Source: Acanthopleuribacter pedis (GTDB lineage Bacteria > Acidobacteriota > Holophagae > Acanthopleuribacterales > Acanthopleuribacteraceae). From it: a DNA stretch of 64,000 bases. The position numbers and the translations under genes are program-made. Below, in pieces: positions 54,347 to 62,491 of this stretch; the first letter of the stretch is position 1, and each line of letters begins with the position of its first letter. The DNA lies in NCBI RefSeq assembly GCF_017377855.1, contig NZ_JAFREP010000047.1, positions 1 through 64,000 of the forward strand, written 5' to 3'. The notes beneath the pieces are model-generated. The model had not been told where the DNA came from and did no database searches. It saw nothing but the letters and a program-made list of their open reading frames with translations.

Positions 54347-54393
54347 CCACCCACGGCGCGCTTATGGGATAAATTTGCGGCCTATCCTGAAAA

Positions 54394-54609
54394 TCACAAG
54401 GCTTCTAGAAGCCGCTTTTTCACCACGGCCCAGTCTTGACCTGAATCGGGCGCCTCAGACCCTTCTTTTTGCCGCCGTTCAAGCACTGTTTTGTGCCATT
54501 TTGGGATTGGGATGTATTTGGGAGATTCGGCAATGTGGTCCCAAAACGCTTGAACCACGCGGATCTGCTCCTCGATGGGTAACTTTTCGAATTCCGCAAG
54601 CAGCGACAT
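54394..54609 (-). CDS. Putative addiction-module antitoxin (PF09720 type)
   Basis: 71 aa. LPIEEQIRVVQAFWDHIAES, PIPKWHKTVLERR and GQDWAVVKKRLLE match the short antitoxin-like 'putative addiction module component' family. No toxin (RelE/ParE type) frame is found on either side. An upstream copy of the TTCTCACAAGG repeat (54634) may mark past rearrangement. It could be a relic or act in trans. Confidence 0.7.
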   Translation of the reverse strand: MSLLAEFEKLPIEEQIRVVQAFWDHIAESPKYIPIPKWHKTVLERRQKEGSEAPDSGQDWAVVKKRLLEAL

Positions 54610-55052
54610 GGCTCACCTCCTCTTCGCCCGCAATTCTCACAAGGATTTGTCGCGAGAAGTAGAAAGGAAACCGAATTCAAATCGTCAACCTGAAAATGAA
54701 AAATTGATAAATTTTAGCGATTGTTCTAAATGTTTCCCGCCGGGTTGACGTCTTTTTAAACCCTACCTGAAGGTCTGCTTTACGGGGTATGGATTTCGTG
54801 AATTACGGATGGCTGTGATCCCGGTGTGGGTCCGACGGCGCATGGATCAGGCGTAGGCTCTCATGCGGCGGGATTCATTGACCCGCCGCCGCCGATTTTG
54901 CGTTACAATCCTTTTGCGCGTTCGCGGAATGCGTTTTTTTCTCTTTTTGTTGACTTTATGCTTTTTTGTGACGATTTGGATCTTTGCGGCCGTTCCCGTG
55001 CCGTTCCGGCACCCGCGAATGGCGACCCGCTTTCGTTTTGGGAGTTATGTTG
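54610..55052. other. Spacer with a copy of the TTCTCACAAGG element
   Basis: TTCTCACAAGGATTTGTCGC, then GAGAAGTAGAAAG (54634-54665), is almost the same as 1161-1193 beside the 15/16-bp tandem repeat. The rest (443 bases) has an AT-rich stretch (54690-54740) and should hold the promoter of the secretion operon; I could not assign it. A frame at 54863-55201 overlaps the pseudopilin gene and is not supported. Confidence 0.5.
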
Positions 55053-55445
55053 ATGCGTGTTTCTCTGTTACGGCGTGCGTTCACGCTGACCGAACTTTTG
55101 GTGGTCATTATCCTGGTCGGCATTCTGGCCGCGCTCGCCATTCCCCGTTTTGGCAAAACCACCGACCAAGCCATGGAACTCGAGGCTACCCTCGCGCTTG
55201 AGAAAGTCTACCAACTCCAAAACATCTATTACCTTAAAAACAAACGTTATACCGTTGATCTCGACGCGCTTGGTTTTGAGCAAGAAGCGCTGATGGACGA
55301 CCAGGGCAACGGCCGCGCGCGCTACCTAATTAAAGTAGAACGCGCCGATGATAACGGTTACCTCGCGAGCGCCATGCCCCAGCTTAAGGACCTCTCCGCC
55401 TTTGAGATGAACCAAACCGGTCAGGTCACCAAACGCACCCGATGA
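55053..55445 (+). CDS. Type II secretion/type IV pilus pseudopilin
   Basis: 130 aa. The class III signal RRAFTLTELLVVIILVGIL shows the cleavage site before Phe, with Glu at +5 of the mature protein and a hydrophobic helix. The rest is a short alpha/beta pilin domain (KVYQLQNIYYLKNKRYTVDL) of GspG-like length. GGAG is 8 bases before ATG 55053. Its stop overlaps the ATPase gene start (ATGA). A prepilin peptidase is not in the window. Confidence 0.87.
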   Translation: MRVSLLRRAFTLTELLVVIILVGILAALAIPRFGKTTDQAMELEATLALEKVYQLQNIYYLKNKRYTVDLDALGFEQEALMDDQGNGRARYLIKVERADDNGYLASAMPQLKDLSAFEMNQTGQVTKRTR

Positions 55446-56830
55446 ACGTTCGCCAACCCCACGAGGCCTTTTCGCCCGCATTTCTTCAGGACCAACGCCT
55501 GTTGCTTGAAGCCGACGAGGACGGCTGGCTGTGCCGTGCCGACCAAAAACTTTCCGCCGAGGTGGAGAGCCTGCTGCGCGTCGCCTGCCCCGGTCGCCTC
55601 ACCGTGCACTACCTCGACAGCGCATCGTGGCACCGTTTTGCCGATACACCGCGCGAACGGGAGGCCGCCGATGATGACCAGGCCGAAATCGTCGCATGGG
55701 TCGGTGATTTGCTGCGCGAGGCGGTTCACCAAGGCGCCAGCGATATCCACCTGGAACCGCGCTTGGACTGTCTGCAGGTCCGTTTTCGCCTCGACGGCCG
55801 TTTGCAGGTGAAACGCACCTTTGGCTTGGAGTACCGCGACGCACTCAATTCGCGCATCAAAGTTTTGGCCGATTTGGATATTGCCGAAAAACGTCGCCCC
55901 CAGGACGGCAAGATCCAGATGAACGTGGCGGGGCGCGCCGTCGATTTTCGCGTCAGCACCATTCCCACCGGGAAAGGGGAGAAGGTCGTCATTCGCGTGC
56001 TGGATCAATCCCAGAGCCGCCCGTCCATCGCCGGCTTGGGCATGCCCGCCGCGGTGGAAACCGCCTTTGCCCAAAGCGTGCGTCGCCCACACGGGCTCGT
56101 GCTGGTGACCGGGCCGACCGGGTCCGGTAAAACCACCACGCTCTACGCCGCGCTTCAGGAAATCCGCGGCGACCACCTCAACATCACCACCATTGAGGAT
56201 CCAATTGAATACCAAATCGACGGCATCAACCAAAGCCAGGTGCGGCCAGGGATTGGTTTTGGATTCAGTGAAGCGCTGCGGAGTTTTTTGCGTCAGGATC
56301 CCAATGTGATCATGGTCGGTGAAATTCGCGACGGCGAAACCGCCGACATGTCGATTCGCGCCTCCTTGACCGGCCACCTCGTTTTCTCCACGCTGCACAC
56401 CAATTCCGCGCCCGGCGCGGTTCCGCGTTTGATCGATATCGGCGCCGAGGCCTATTTGGTCGCCTCCTCCTTGCAGTTGGTAATCGCCCAGCGGTTGGTG
56501 CGGCGCTTGTGCCCGCGCTGCTTGGCCGAGGATGATGCGGTAGCGAGCAAAAACGCGCGTTTTCCGGCCGAAGAAAAAGTAACCGGAACCTATTGGATTC
56601 CCCGTGGATGCCGAGAATGTAAGGAAACGGGATATCGCGGCCGCTTGGGCGTGTTCGAGGCCCTCACGGTTGATCGCCGCGTTCGCGAGGTGATTCACGA
56701 CGGCAGCGGCGAACCCGCGTTGCAGGCGGCCGACGCCGCCTACCGGCCTATGTTGCACCATGGGCTGGCGCTGGCCGGCGCCCGAGAAACCAGCTTGGAC
56801 GAGTTATTGCGCGAAGTTGTGATGCACTAG
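55442..56830 (+). CDS. gspE: GspE/PilB-type secretion ATPase
   Basis: 462 aa. GASDIHLEPR starts the second N-terminal domain; VTGPTGSGKTTTLYA is the Walker A, TTIEDPIEYQ the Asp box, MVGEIRDGETA the Walker B, and LTGHLVFSTLHTN the His box. The C-terminal zinc-like pair CPRC...CREC is typical of GspE. It powers pseudopilus assembly from the cytoplasmic side of the inner membrane. The N-terminal domain is short compared with PilB (about 560 aa). The gene lies second in the operon. Confidence 0.92.
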   Translation: MNVRQPHEAFSPAFLQDQRLLLEADEDGWLCRADQKLSAEVESLLRVACPGRLTVHYLDSASWHRFADTPREREAADDDQAEIVAWVGDLLREAVHQGASDIHLEPRLDCLQVRFRLDGRLQVKRTFGLEYRDALNSRIKVLADLDIAEKRRPQDGKIQMNVAGRAVDFRVSTIPTGKGEKVVIRVLDQSQSRPSIAGLGMPAAVETAFAQSVRRPHGLVLVTGPTGSGKTTTLYAALQEIRGDHLNITTIEDPIEYQIDGINQSQVRPGIGFGFSEALRSFLRQDPNVIMVGEIRDGETADMSIRASLTGHLVFSTLHTNSAPGAVPRLIDIGAEAYLVASSLQLVIAQRLVRRLCPRCLAEDDAVASKNARFPAEEKVTGTYWIPRGCRECKETGYRGRLGVFEALTVDRRVREVIHDGSGEPALQAADAAYRPMLHHGLALAGARETSLDELLREVVMH

Positions 56831-56842
56831 AAGGACCCCTCA

Positions 56843-59059
56843 ATGACCTGCCTCCTGCTCCTTTGCTGCCTGTTCCAGGCACCCGAAACCGAAACGGTGT
56901 TTGCCTTCCTGCCGGAAGACCAGGACGAAACCTTCACCCTGGAAATCCGCAGCACCGGCAACGAACGCCGCTTCTCCGTGGTGGCCGAATCGCTGCGCAA
57001 AAATTTCGGGCTCAACCTGGTGGTGGAACGCGAGGCCGACGTGGTGATTAACGGCAACTTTACCGATGTCACCGTCAACGAATTTTTAACCTACGTGTGC
57101 CGCACTTACGATTTGAAATGGCGCCAAACCGGCGGCATCTTCCAGTTCTATAAAGAAAAGGTGCCGGCCTTTCAGCTCAGCGTTGAATACGCCTCGGCCG
57201 ACGATACGCTCAGCATCGACGCCCGCGATGTGCCGCTCGAAACCTTGTTCCGGCGCATTGGCGAGGAAAGCGCGCAAAACTTCGTCTTCGACCGCAACAA
57301 CGGCGCGCGTGTGACCGGCCTGATCCGCGCGCTCCCGCTGGAAACCGCGCTCAAAGCCTTGCTCAAACCCTACCAACTCAGCCTAAAGCAGGGCGACGGC
57401 TTCTTCGAAGTGGTCGCCGCCAACGCCGTGCCCGAGCCGACCCGCCCCGATCCGGCCCTCGCCAACCCGAACCAACCACCCAAACCCGCCGGGATGACTT
57501 TTGAAAACGACGTTTTTAACGGGCGCTTGGAAGCCGGTGGTTTGGGCGATGCGGTGCGCACCGTTTCCCGGCTGGCCCGCGCCTCGGTGAAGTATTTGGA
57601 CACGCTGGAAGGTGGCGCGATTGCCATCAATTTTGACAACGATCCCTTCGAACGGGCCCTCGACAAATTGTTCCTCGGCACCGCCTACAGCTACAAAAAA
57701 CGCGACGACATCTTCCTGTTCGGCAGCAAAACCCGGCCCGAACTGACCTCGTCCGAAATGATTGTGCTCAACCACATGAACGCGCAAAACGTGTTGGCGT
57801 ATCTGTCCGGTGAATCCAACCTGTTCCAAACCTATGCCTTACCGGCCCGGCCGTCGCAGTTCGGTTCCAACACCGATGCGGACCGCCGCGATTTAGGCGA
57901 ATTCTCGCGAAACGGCAACCGTGCGAACAACCGCACCGACAGCCGTCGCGCGGGTGTCTCGAACGCCGGACCCACGGCGGGCACGAGCAGCGCGCCACTG
58001 GGCGGCAAACAGCCGGAGCGACCGATTCGCCGCGAGGTAACCCTTGCCGAATCAGAGCAGGCGGCGATCACCCTGGTCCGCGAGCACAACGCCCTGTTGG
58101 TAACGGCCACCCAAGACGTGATTTCGGAAATTAAATCACGCTTGTCCTGGCTGGACCGGCCGGTCCCGCAGGTGTTGATTCAAGCCCTGGTGGTGGATTT
58201 CCGCACCGACAACGTCACCGACCTCGGCCTCACCGTCAGCAACGGTGCCAACAGTTTTTTTCCCAGCCTGGACCTCTCGCTGGAAGGGAACCGCGAGGCC
58301 GACGGCAACTTCCGCATCACGCGGTTGCCCTCCAACTTCATGGTGCGCATCCAGGCGCTGGCAACCGAGGGCAAAGCACGGATTATTTCCAAACCGCACA
58401 TCGCCACGCTCAGCGGCCACGAGGCCTACATTGAGGTTGGTGAAACCCAATCGATCCTGCTCAACAGCGAAACCCTCGTCGGCGACGAAACGCCCGTCAG
58501 TCAGGTGACCCAACGCATCGAAACCATAGAGGCCAACATCTCGTTGCGGGTGATCCCCTGGGTGACCGCAAGCGGGGAAATCACCACCTACATCGAACCC
58601 GTGTTCAATACCTTTCTGGGTCAGGTCAACAACAACGTGCCGCCACCGATCTCCACCCGCCGCTTGCAATCCACCGTGCGCCTCAAACACGGCGAAACCA
58701 TTATTTTGGGTGGCTTAATCGAGGAAGCGCTGCGCAACAACCGCCAGGGCGTGCCAGGGCTGAGCCGCATTCCGTGGGTGGGGCACTTGTTCAAAAACAT
58801 CAACAACAACTTCACCCAATCCGAACTGGTGATTTACCTAACACCTTATGTTTATTACGGAAACGAAGGCTCGGTGACCATTATCCGCGACCGCGAGGGC
58901 TTGGATTATCCGCTCGACGTACGCGAGCAGCAGGAACTGATTAAAACCAAAAAGAAACCCTGGTGGAAACGTTCCAAAAACCGCAAGCAACCGAAAGCCA
59001 CCGAGCCGGCCGCGAGCGCCGCCGAACCCCAAACCCAAGTTGTCGACGAGGATGAATGA
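56843..59059 (+). CDS. gspD: GspD/PilQ-type secretin
   Basis: 738 aa. The short signal peptide (about 1-13) is followed by ring-building N domains (RKNFGLNLVVEREADVVING; later FRRIGEESAQNFVFDRNNG), a low-complexity Asn/Arg/Gly/Ala stretch (about 345-395), and the secretin domain ending in LKHGETIILGGLIEEALR and VPGLSRIPWVGHLF. A basic tail (KTKKKPWWKRSKNRKQ) follows. It forms the outer-membrane pore. AAGGA lies upstream; it overlaps the next gene by ATGA. Confidence 0.9.
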   Translation: MTCLLLLCCLFQAPETETVFAFLPEDQDETFTLEIRSTGNERRFSVVAESLRKNFGLNLVVEREADVVINGNFTDVTVNEFLTYVCRTYDLKWRQTGGIFQFYKEKVPAFQLSVEYASADDTLSIDARDVPLETLFRRIGEESAQNFVFDRNNGARVTGLIRALPLETALKALLKPYQLSLKQGDGFFEVVAANAVPEPTRPDPALANPNQPPKPAGMTFENDVFNGRLEAGGLGDAVRTVSRLARASVKYLDTLEGGAIAINFDNDPFERALDKLFLGTAYSYKKRDDIFLFGSKTRPELTSSEMIVLNHMNAQNVLAYLSGESNLFQTYALPARPSQFGSNTDADRRDLGEFSRNGNRANNRTDSRRAGVSNAGPTAGTSSAPLGGKQPERPIRREVTLAESEQAAITLVREHNALLVTATQDVISEIKSRLSWLDRPVPQVLIQALVVDFRTDNVTDLGLTVSNGANSFFPSLDLSLEGNREADGNFRITRLPSNFMVRIQALATEGKARIISKPHIATLSGHEAYIEVGETQSILLNSETLVGDETPVSQVTQRIETIEANISLRVIPWVTASGEITTYIEPVFNTFLGQVNNNVPPPISTRRLQSTVRLKHGETIILGGLIEEALRNNRQGVPGLSRIPWVGHLFKNINNNFTQSELVIYLTPYVYYGNEGSVTIIRDREGLDYPLDVREQQELIKTKKKPWWKRSKNRKQPKATEPAASAAEPQTQVVDEDE

Positions 59060-60147
59060 CGGTGCAGGAAACCTCATGGCTTTGGATCGACCGCGATGGA
59101 TGGCGGATGTTGGGGCGTGTTGAGGCCGGGTCCTTCGTCGGGTTACCCGAGCAGGCAACCCTAACCGCCTTGCTCGACGGCGTGGTGGAAGGACCCACCA
59201 CCGTGGTTTTGTCGCCGCGCTGGGTGTTCACCTTCTCATTGGATGCTGACAGCGAGGTGACCGCCCTTGAAGCGGCGAGCAGCCGATTCGGCCTTGCCCC
59301 GGGCGCTTGGCGCTTTTGCGAAACAGCGACGCCCACGAGCCGCCGTGTTGCCGCCTTGCATCCCGACTGGACGGCGGTTTTCGAGCACTGGCAGCGGCGG
59401 TTTCCCGGCCTGCTTACCCTCAATTTGGCGCCGCTCCGCGTGCCGCCCGCGGCCTTGTCCACCCACCGTTACCAACTGGATCAAACCCTTTACACCCTTG
59501 AATGCGACGCGGAAGGGTACGTTTCGGCCGCGACCCTGACCGGCGAAGCGGGGGAGGGGCAGGCGCGCTTCCCCGACTACCGCGACCCGGCGCTTTGGGC
59601 CGAATGGACCTGGCAAAGGGTTGAAAGTCCGGCGGAACGGACCTGGCAACGCTTAACCACGGCGCTGGTGCGCCTGCGTCGCGGCTTGTTGGTCGCGGCC
59701 TTGGTGTCGCTCGCCGCATGGGGCGTCGCCGCCTTTGCCCTGCGTCAGTTGGACCGGCACATCGCCGCCGATCAACGTTTTCTCGCCGATCACCAGCGCG
59801 AGGCCGACACCATCCGCCGCATCCAAGAAGTGGGCACCAACCACTGGCACACCCTGCGCGCCAAGCGCGATTTCTCCCGCCAAACCGCGCCTATCGCCAA
59901 CGACCTCGCCGTCATGGCCAACCTTGCCGAGGGTCGCCCCCTGCGCTGGTCGCGCTTGAGCCGCCGCGACAAAACCTTTTCGCTGGTTGTCACCGGCCAA
60001 TCCATGGCCGAACTCCTGGATTACGCCGACGCCCTGCGCGCCTTGCCACGCCTGGAACAGGTGGTTGTTGAAGAATTACAAAGCCAAACCCGCCTCGGCC
60101 GCGGCGACGGCGAGCTGCAAATTCGGCTCGAGGGACGGGTGCGATGA
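59056..60147 (+). CDS. GspL-like (PilM-PilN-like) secretion inner-membrane protein
   Basis: 363 aa. Residues 1-210 look like a shortened actin-like cytoplasmic domain; GLLVAALVSLAAWGVAAFAL is the single membrane helix at about 215-234, and a periplasmic coiled/ferredoxin-like domain follows. In type II systems GspL links the ATPase to the inner-membrane platform; in pili PilM and PilN do this as two proteins. The call rests on order and layout more than on identity. It is coupled by ATGA to the genes on both sides. Confidence 0.7.
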   Translation: MTVQETSWLWIDRDGWRMLGRVEAGSFVGLPEQATLTALLDGVVEGPTTVVLSPRWVFTFSLDADSEVTALEAASSRFGLAPGAWRFCETATPTSRRVAALHPDWTAVFEHWQRRFPGLLTLNLAPLRVPPAALSTHRYQLDQTLYTLECDAEGYVSAATLTGEAGEGQARFPDYRDPALWAEWTWQRVESPAERTWQRLTTALVRLRRGLLVAALVSLAAWGVAAFALRQLDRHIAADQRFLADHQREADTIRRIQEVGTNHWHTLRAKRDFSRQTAPIANDLAVMANLAEGRPLRWSRLSRRDKTFSLVVTGQSMAELLDYADALRALPRLEQVVVEELQSQTRLGRGDGELQIRLEGRVR

Positions 60148-60668
60148 ACACCGCTTTTGACCCTGTTAAGCGCCGCGCCCTTTGGACCGGGTTGGCCGCG
60201 CTCGCGCTGATCACCACGCTCGTTTTGGGTCTGTTCCTGCCGATCAAAATGGTTCGCGAGCGGTCTCGCGTCGCGGACATGCTCGCGGCTGAGAAAGCGG
60301 CGCTGGTCAAACAAATGGAGGAACAAGCGCTGTGGGAAACGCTGGAACAAACCCTGGCGGCGGAACTGGCGCGGGGCGCGGCGGAACGGGAAAGCTTCCA
60401 TCGCGATCAAGCCTACATCCGCGAACTGCAGCAGTTTAGCGCGCGAACCCGACTCGAACTGGACGACATCAAGGTCCGCGAAACACCGGGCCGTATCGCC
60501 GTTTCCTGCCGGGTCTCCGGCAAGGTTGCCGACCTCAACGCCCTGTTTTTTTTCATCGAAACCCACGCCCAACCGATTCGCATTCAACAACTCGAACTGC
60601 AGGCCGAGCGGGAAACCCTGATCGCCCGGCTCCAACTCGAATTTTGGCGCGGGGTGCCCGGTGATTGA
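60144..60668 (+). CDS. GspM/PilO-like protein
   Basis: 174 aa. One N-terminal membrane helix (LWTGLAALALITTLVLGLFL), then a coiled region and a small alpha/beta domain (ISCRVSGKVADLNALFFFIE-type pattern). This is the usual form of PilO/GspM. It overlaps the following GTG start by 8 bases. Confidence 0.68.
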   Translation: MNTAFDPVKRRALWTGLAALALITTLVLGLFLPIKMVRERSRVADMLAAEKAALVKQMEEQALWETLEQTLAAELARGAAERESFHRDQAYIRELQQFSARTRLELDDIKVRETPGRIAVSCRVSGKVADLNALFFFIETHAQPIRIQQLELQAERETLIARLQLEFWRGVPGD

Positions 60669-61167
60669 AACCCGTGACGAGCATTGGGGCCGCGTCGCCC
60701 TGCTGTTGGCCCTGGCCGCGCTGGTGTGGTGGTTTAACGCGCGCCAACTGATGGACGATTCCGATGAAACAGCAAGCGCCGGTGCCGAGGTCGCCGCGCA
60801 AAGCGACATCGACATTCACGAACGCACCCAAATTCTGAGACCGCGGCTTCCTGCCGAGGTCGTCCCACTCGTCTGGGACCCGTTCGCCCGTCAACCCCTC
60901 GGCAACGATCCCGAACCCGAACCCGCGCCCACCCCGGTGGCGCAAGCACCCGTCCCGCGTCCCCCACCACCACTCGGCCTGGAGTACATCGGCTTGGTGG
61001 AAGGGGAGGCGCGCCAGGTATTTATCCTGCGCTCCCGTGCCGGGCTCGAGTTTTTGGCGCTCAACGATCAAATCGGCCCGTGGCGCCTCACCGAACATCG
61101 CGAGGAAGCGCTGGTGTTCGAGGATGAACAAGGGCGTGTGCAAGAGTTGGCCACCAAAATGCCCTGA
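60661..61167 (+). CDS. GspC/PilP-like protein
   Basis: 168 aa. One membrane helix (RVALLLALAALVWWFNA), a Pro/Glu-rich linker (EPEPAPTPVAQAPVPRPPPP), and a small beta domain (LEYIGLVEGEARQVFILRSR) that resembles the homology region of PilP/GspC, which contacts the secretin. Start is GTG 60661. It ends the secretion operon visible here; GspF was not found. Confidence 0.7.
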   Translation: MIETRDEHWGRVALLLALAALVWWFNARQLMDDSDETASAGAEVAAQSDIDIHERTQILRPRLPAEVVPLVWDPFARQPLGNDPEPEPAPTPVAQAPVPRPPPPLGLEYIGLVEGEARQVFILRSRAGLEFLALNDQIGPWRLTEHREEALVFEDEQGRVQELATKMP

Positions 61168-61231
61168 CGGTTCTTTCCCCGTTCCGCGCGTAAGGATACG
61201 GAAATTGTTTTGACCCTTGGAGGATTGTTTT

Positions 61232-61771
61232 ATGAAGTTATTGTCTGGAATAAGTATGGTGCTGGCTGTCGCGGCCCTGGCCTTGGTGCTGTTGGACCGC
61301 GCCACGCCGGCCGCGGCGCCCGCGGTGAAAATCGGTTTTGTCCGCACCGGCTACGCGATGGACCATTTGAACCTCACCAAAGAAGCCCGCGAAACCTTTC
61401 AAAAAGAACAGGCGATGGTGAATGAAAATCTCAAGCAAATGGAAGCTGATTTAGCCGCCAAACACGAGACCTTCCTCAAAGAACAGGAGGCTTTGCAACG
61501 GGACGCCCGGCTCAACCGCATCAAGGAACTCTCCAAACTCGAAGAGGAACTGAACCAATACCGCGCCAATGCTTCCGTTGAACTGGGCAAAAAAGAACGC
61601 GCCATTATGGGCCCGGTTTTTGAAGTGGTCAATTCACGCATCGCGGCTTTTGCGCGGCAGGAGGGCTACACCATGATTTGGGGCACGCTTTCCGAGGGCA
61701 ACATCCTGTACGGCGATCCCGGCCACGACATCACCGAGGCCGTGGTCACCGCCTTAAACGAGCAACCCTAA
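61232..61771 (+). CDS. Skp/OmpH-like periplasmic chaperone
   Basis: 179 aa. The signal-like hydrophobic N-terminus (VLAVAALALVLL) is followed by VKIGFVRTGYAMDHL, typical of OmpH, a long coiled coil (ETFQKEQAMVNENLKQMEAD) and a C-terminal strand pair. It would hold unfolded outer-membrane proteins. GGAGG eight bases before ATG 61232 sets the start. Its stop overlaps the next ATG (TAATG). Confidence 0.8.
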   Translation: MKLLSGISMVLAVAALALVLLDRATPAAAPAVKIGFVRTGYAMDHLNLTKEARETFQKEQAMVNENLKQMEADLAAKHETFLKEQEALQRDARLNRIKELSKLEEELNQYRANASVELGKKERAIMGPVFEVVNSRIAAFARQEGYTMIWGTLSEGNILYGDPGHDITEAVVTALNEQP

Positions 61772-62472
61772 TGCAGGCGCCTTTTTTCCGGTTGGTAACG
61801 GCGCCGTTGATTGCCTTGCTCGCCGCCGGCTGTGGTGCGCCGCCGGTACCCTTTCACACCATGCTCGCGCAATTGGGGCAAGCACCTTTGCGCCACGAGC
61901 ATGTCGAGAAACAGTACCTTTTCACCCTGGATTACCGACCCAGTTGGTCTTTTGTGATCGACGACCTCAAAGCACTGCAGCAGGATCCCCCGATTCAAAC
62001 CGCCGCCGTTGCCGATTTGGTGCGCAACCATCGTGATTCGGTGCAGTTTGTGCTCAGTGTCGGCCCCCGTCCCGACCTTCCCGAGGCCGAACGCAAAAGC
62101 GCCGACATCGTTCACTTCCATCCGGACCAACCCAGCTACAGCGCCCATCTCAACAAACTGATGTACGGCATGAACCACAACATCTACCTGGTCACCGCCG
62201 ACAAACGCAGGGTCCCGGTGGCCCTGTACCATCTGGAACGCAACTGGGGGATGGGCGAAACCAACCGCTTCCTGCTCCAGTTCCCGCGCGGCCGGGACGA
62301 CGACGATTTAGCCAAGCAAGAGCATTTGGAATTGGTGCTGCAACACCTGCATCCGAGTTTGGTCGAGGTGCGTTTACAGCTCAACCCGAACCCGGTCGCC
62401 GCTTCAGAACCCAGCCCGCAACGGCTGGCGGAAAGCCTGGCCCTCGAGCCCGAAAAAAAACAAAAACCCTGA
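61771..62472 (+). CDS. Lipoprotein, unknown
   Basis: 233 aa. Lipobox LAAGC (about 17-21) after a short signal; the mature protein is soluble, alpha/beta, with VLSVGPRPDLPEAERKSADI and MYGMNHNIYLVTADKRRVPV. The C-terminus is Glu/Lys-rich. It is coupled to the chaperone gene. I do not know the family. Confidence 0.68.
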   Translation: MQAPFFRLVTAPLIALLAAGCGAPPVPFHTMLAQLGQAPLRHEHVEKQYLFTLDYRPSWSFVIDDLKALQQDPPIQTAAVADLVRNHRDSVQFVLSVGPRPDLPEAERKSADIVHFHPDQPSYSAHLNKLMYGMNHNIYLVTADKRRVPVALYHLERNWGMGETNRFLLQFPRGRDDDDLAKQEHLELVLQHLHPSLVEVRLQLNPNPVAASEPSPQRLAESLALEPEKKQKP

Positions 62473-62491
62473 GCCAACAAGGAGCACCCGC

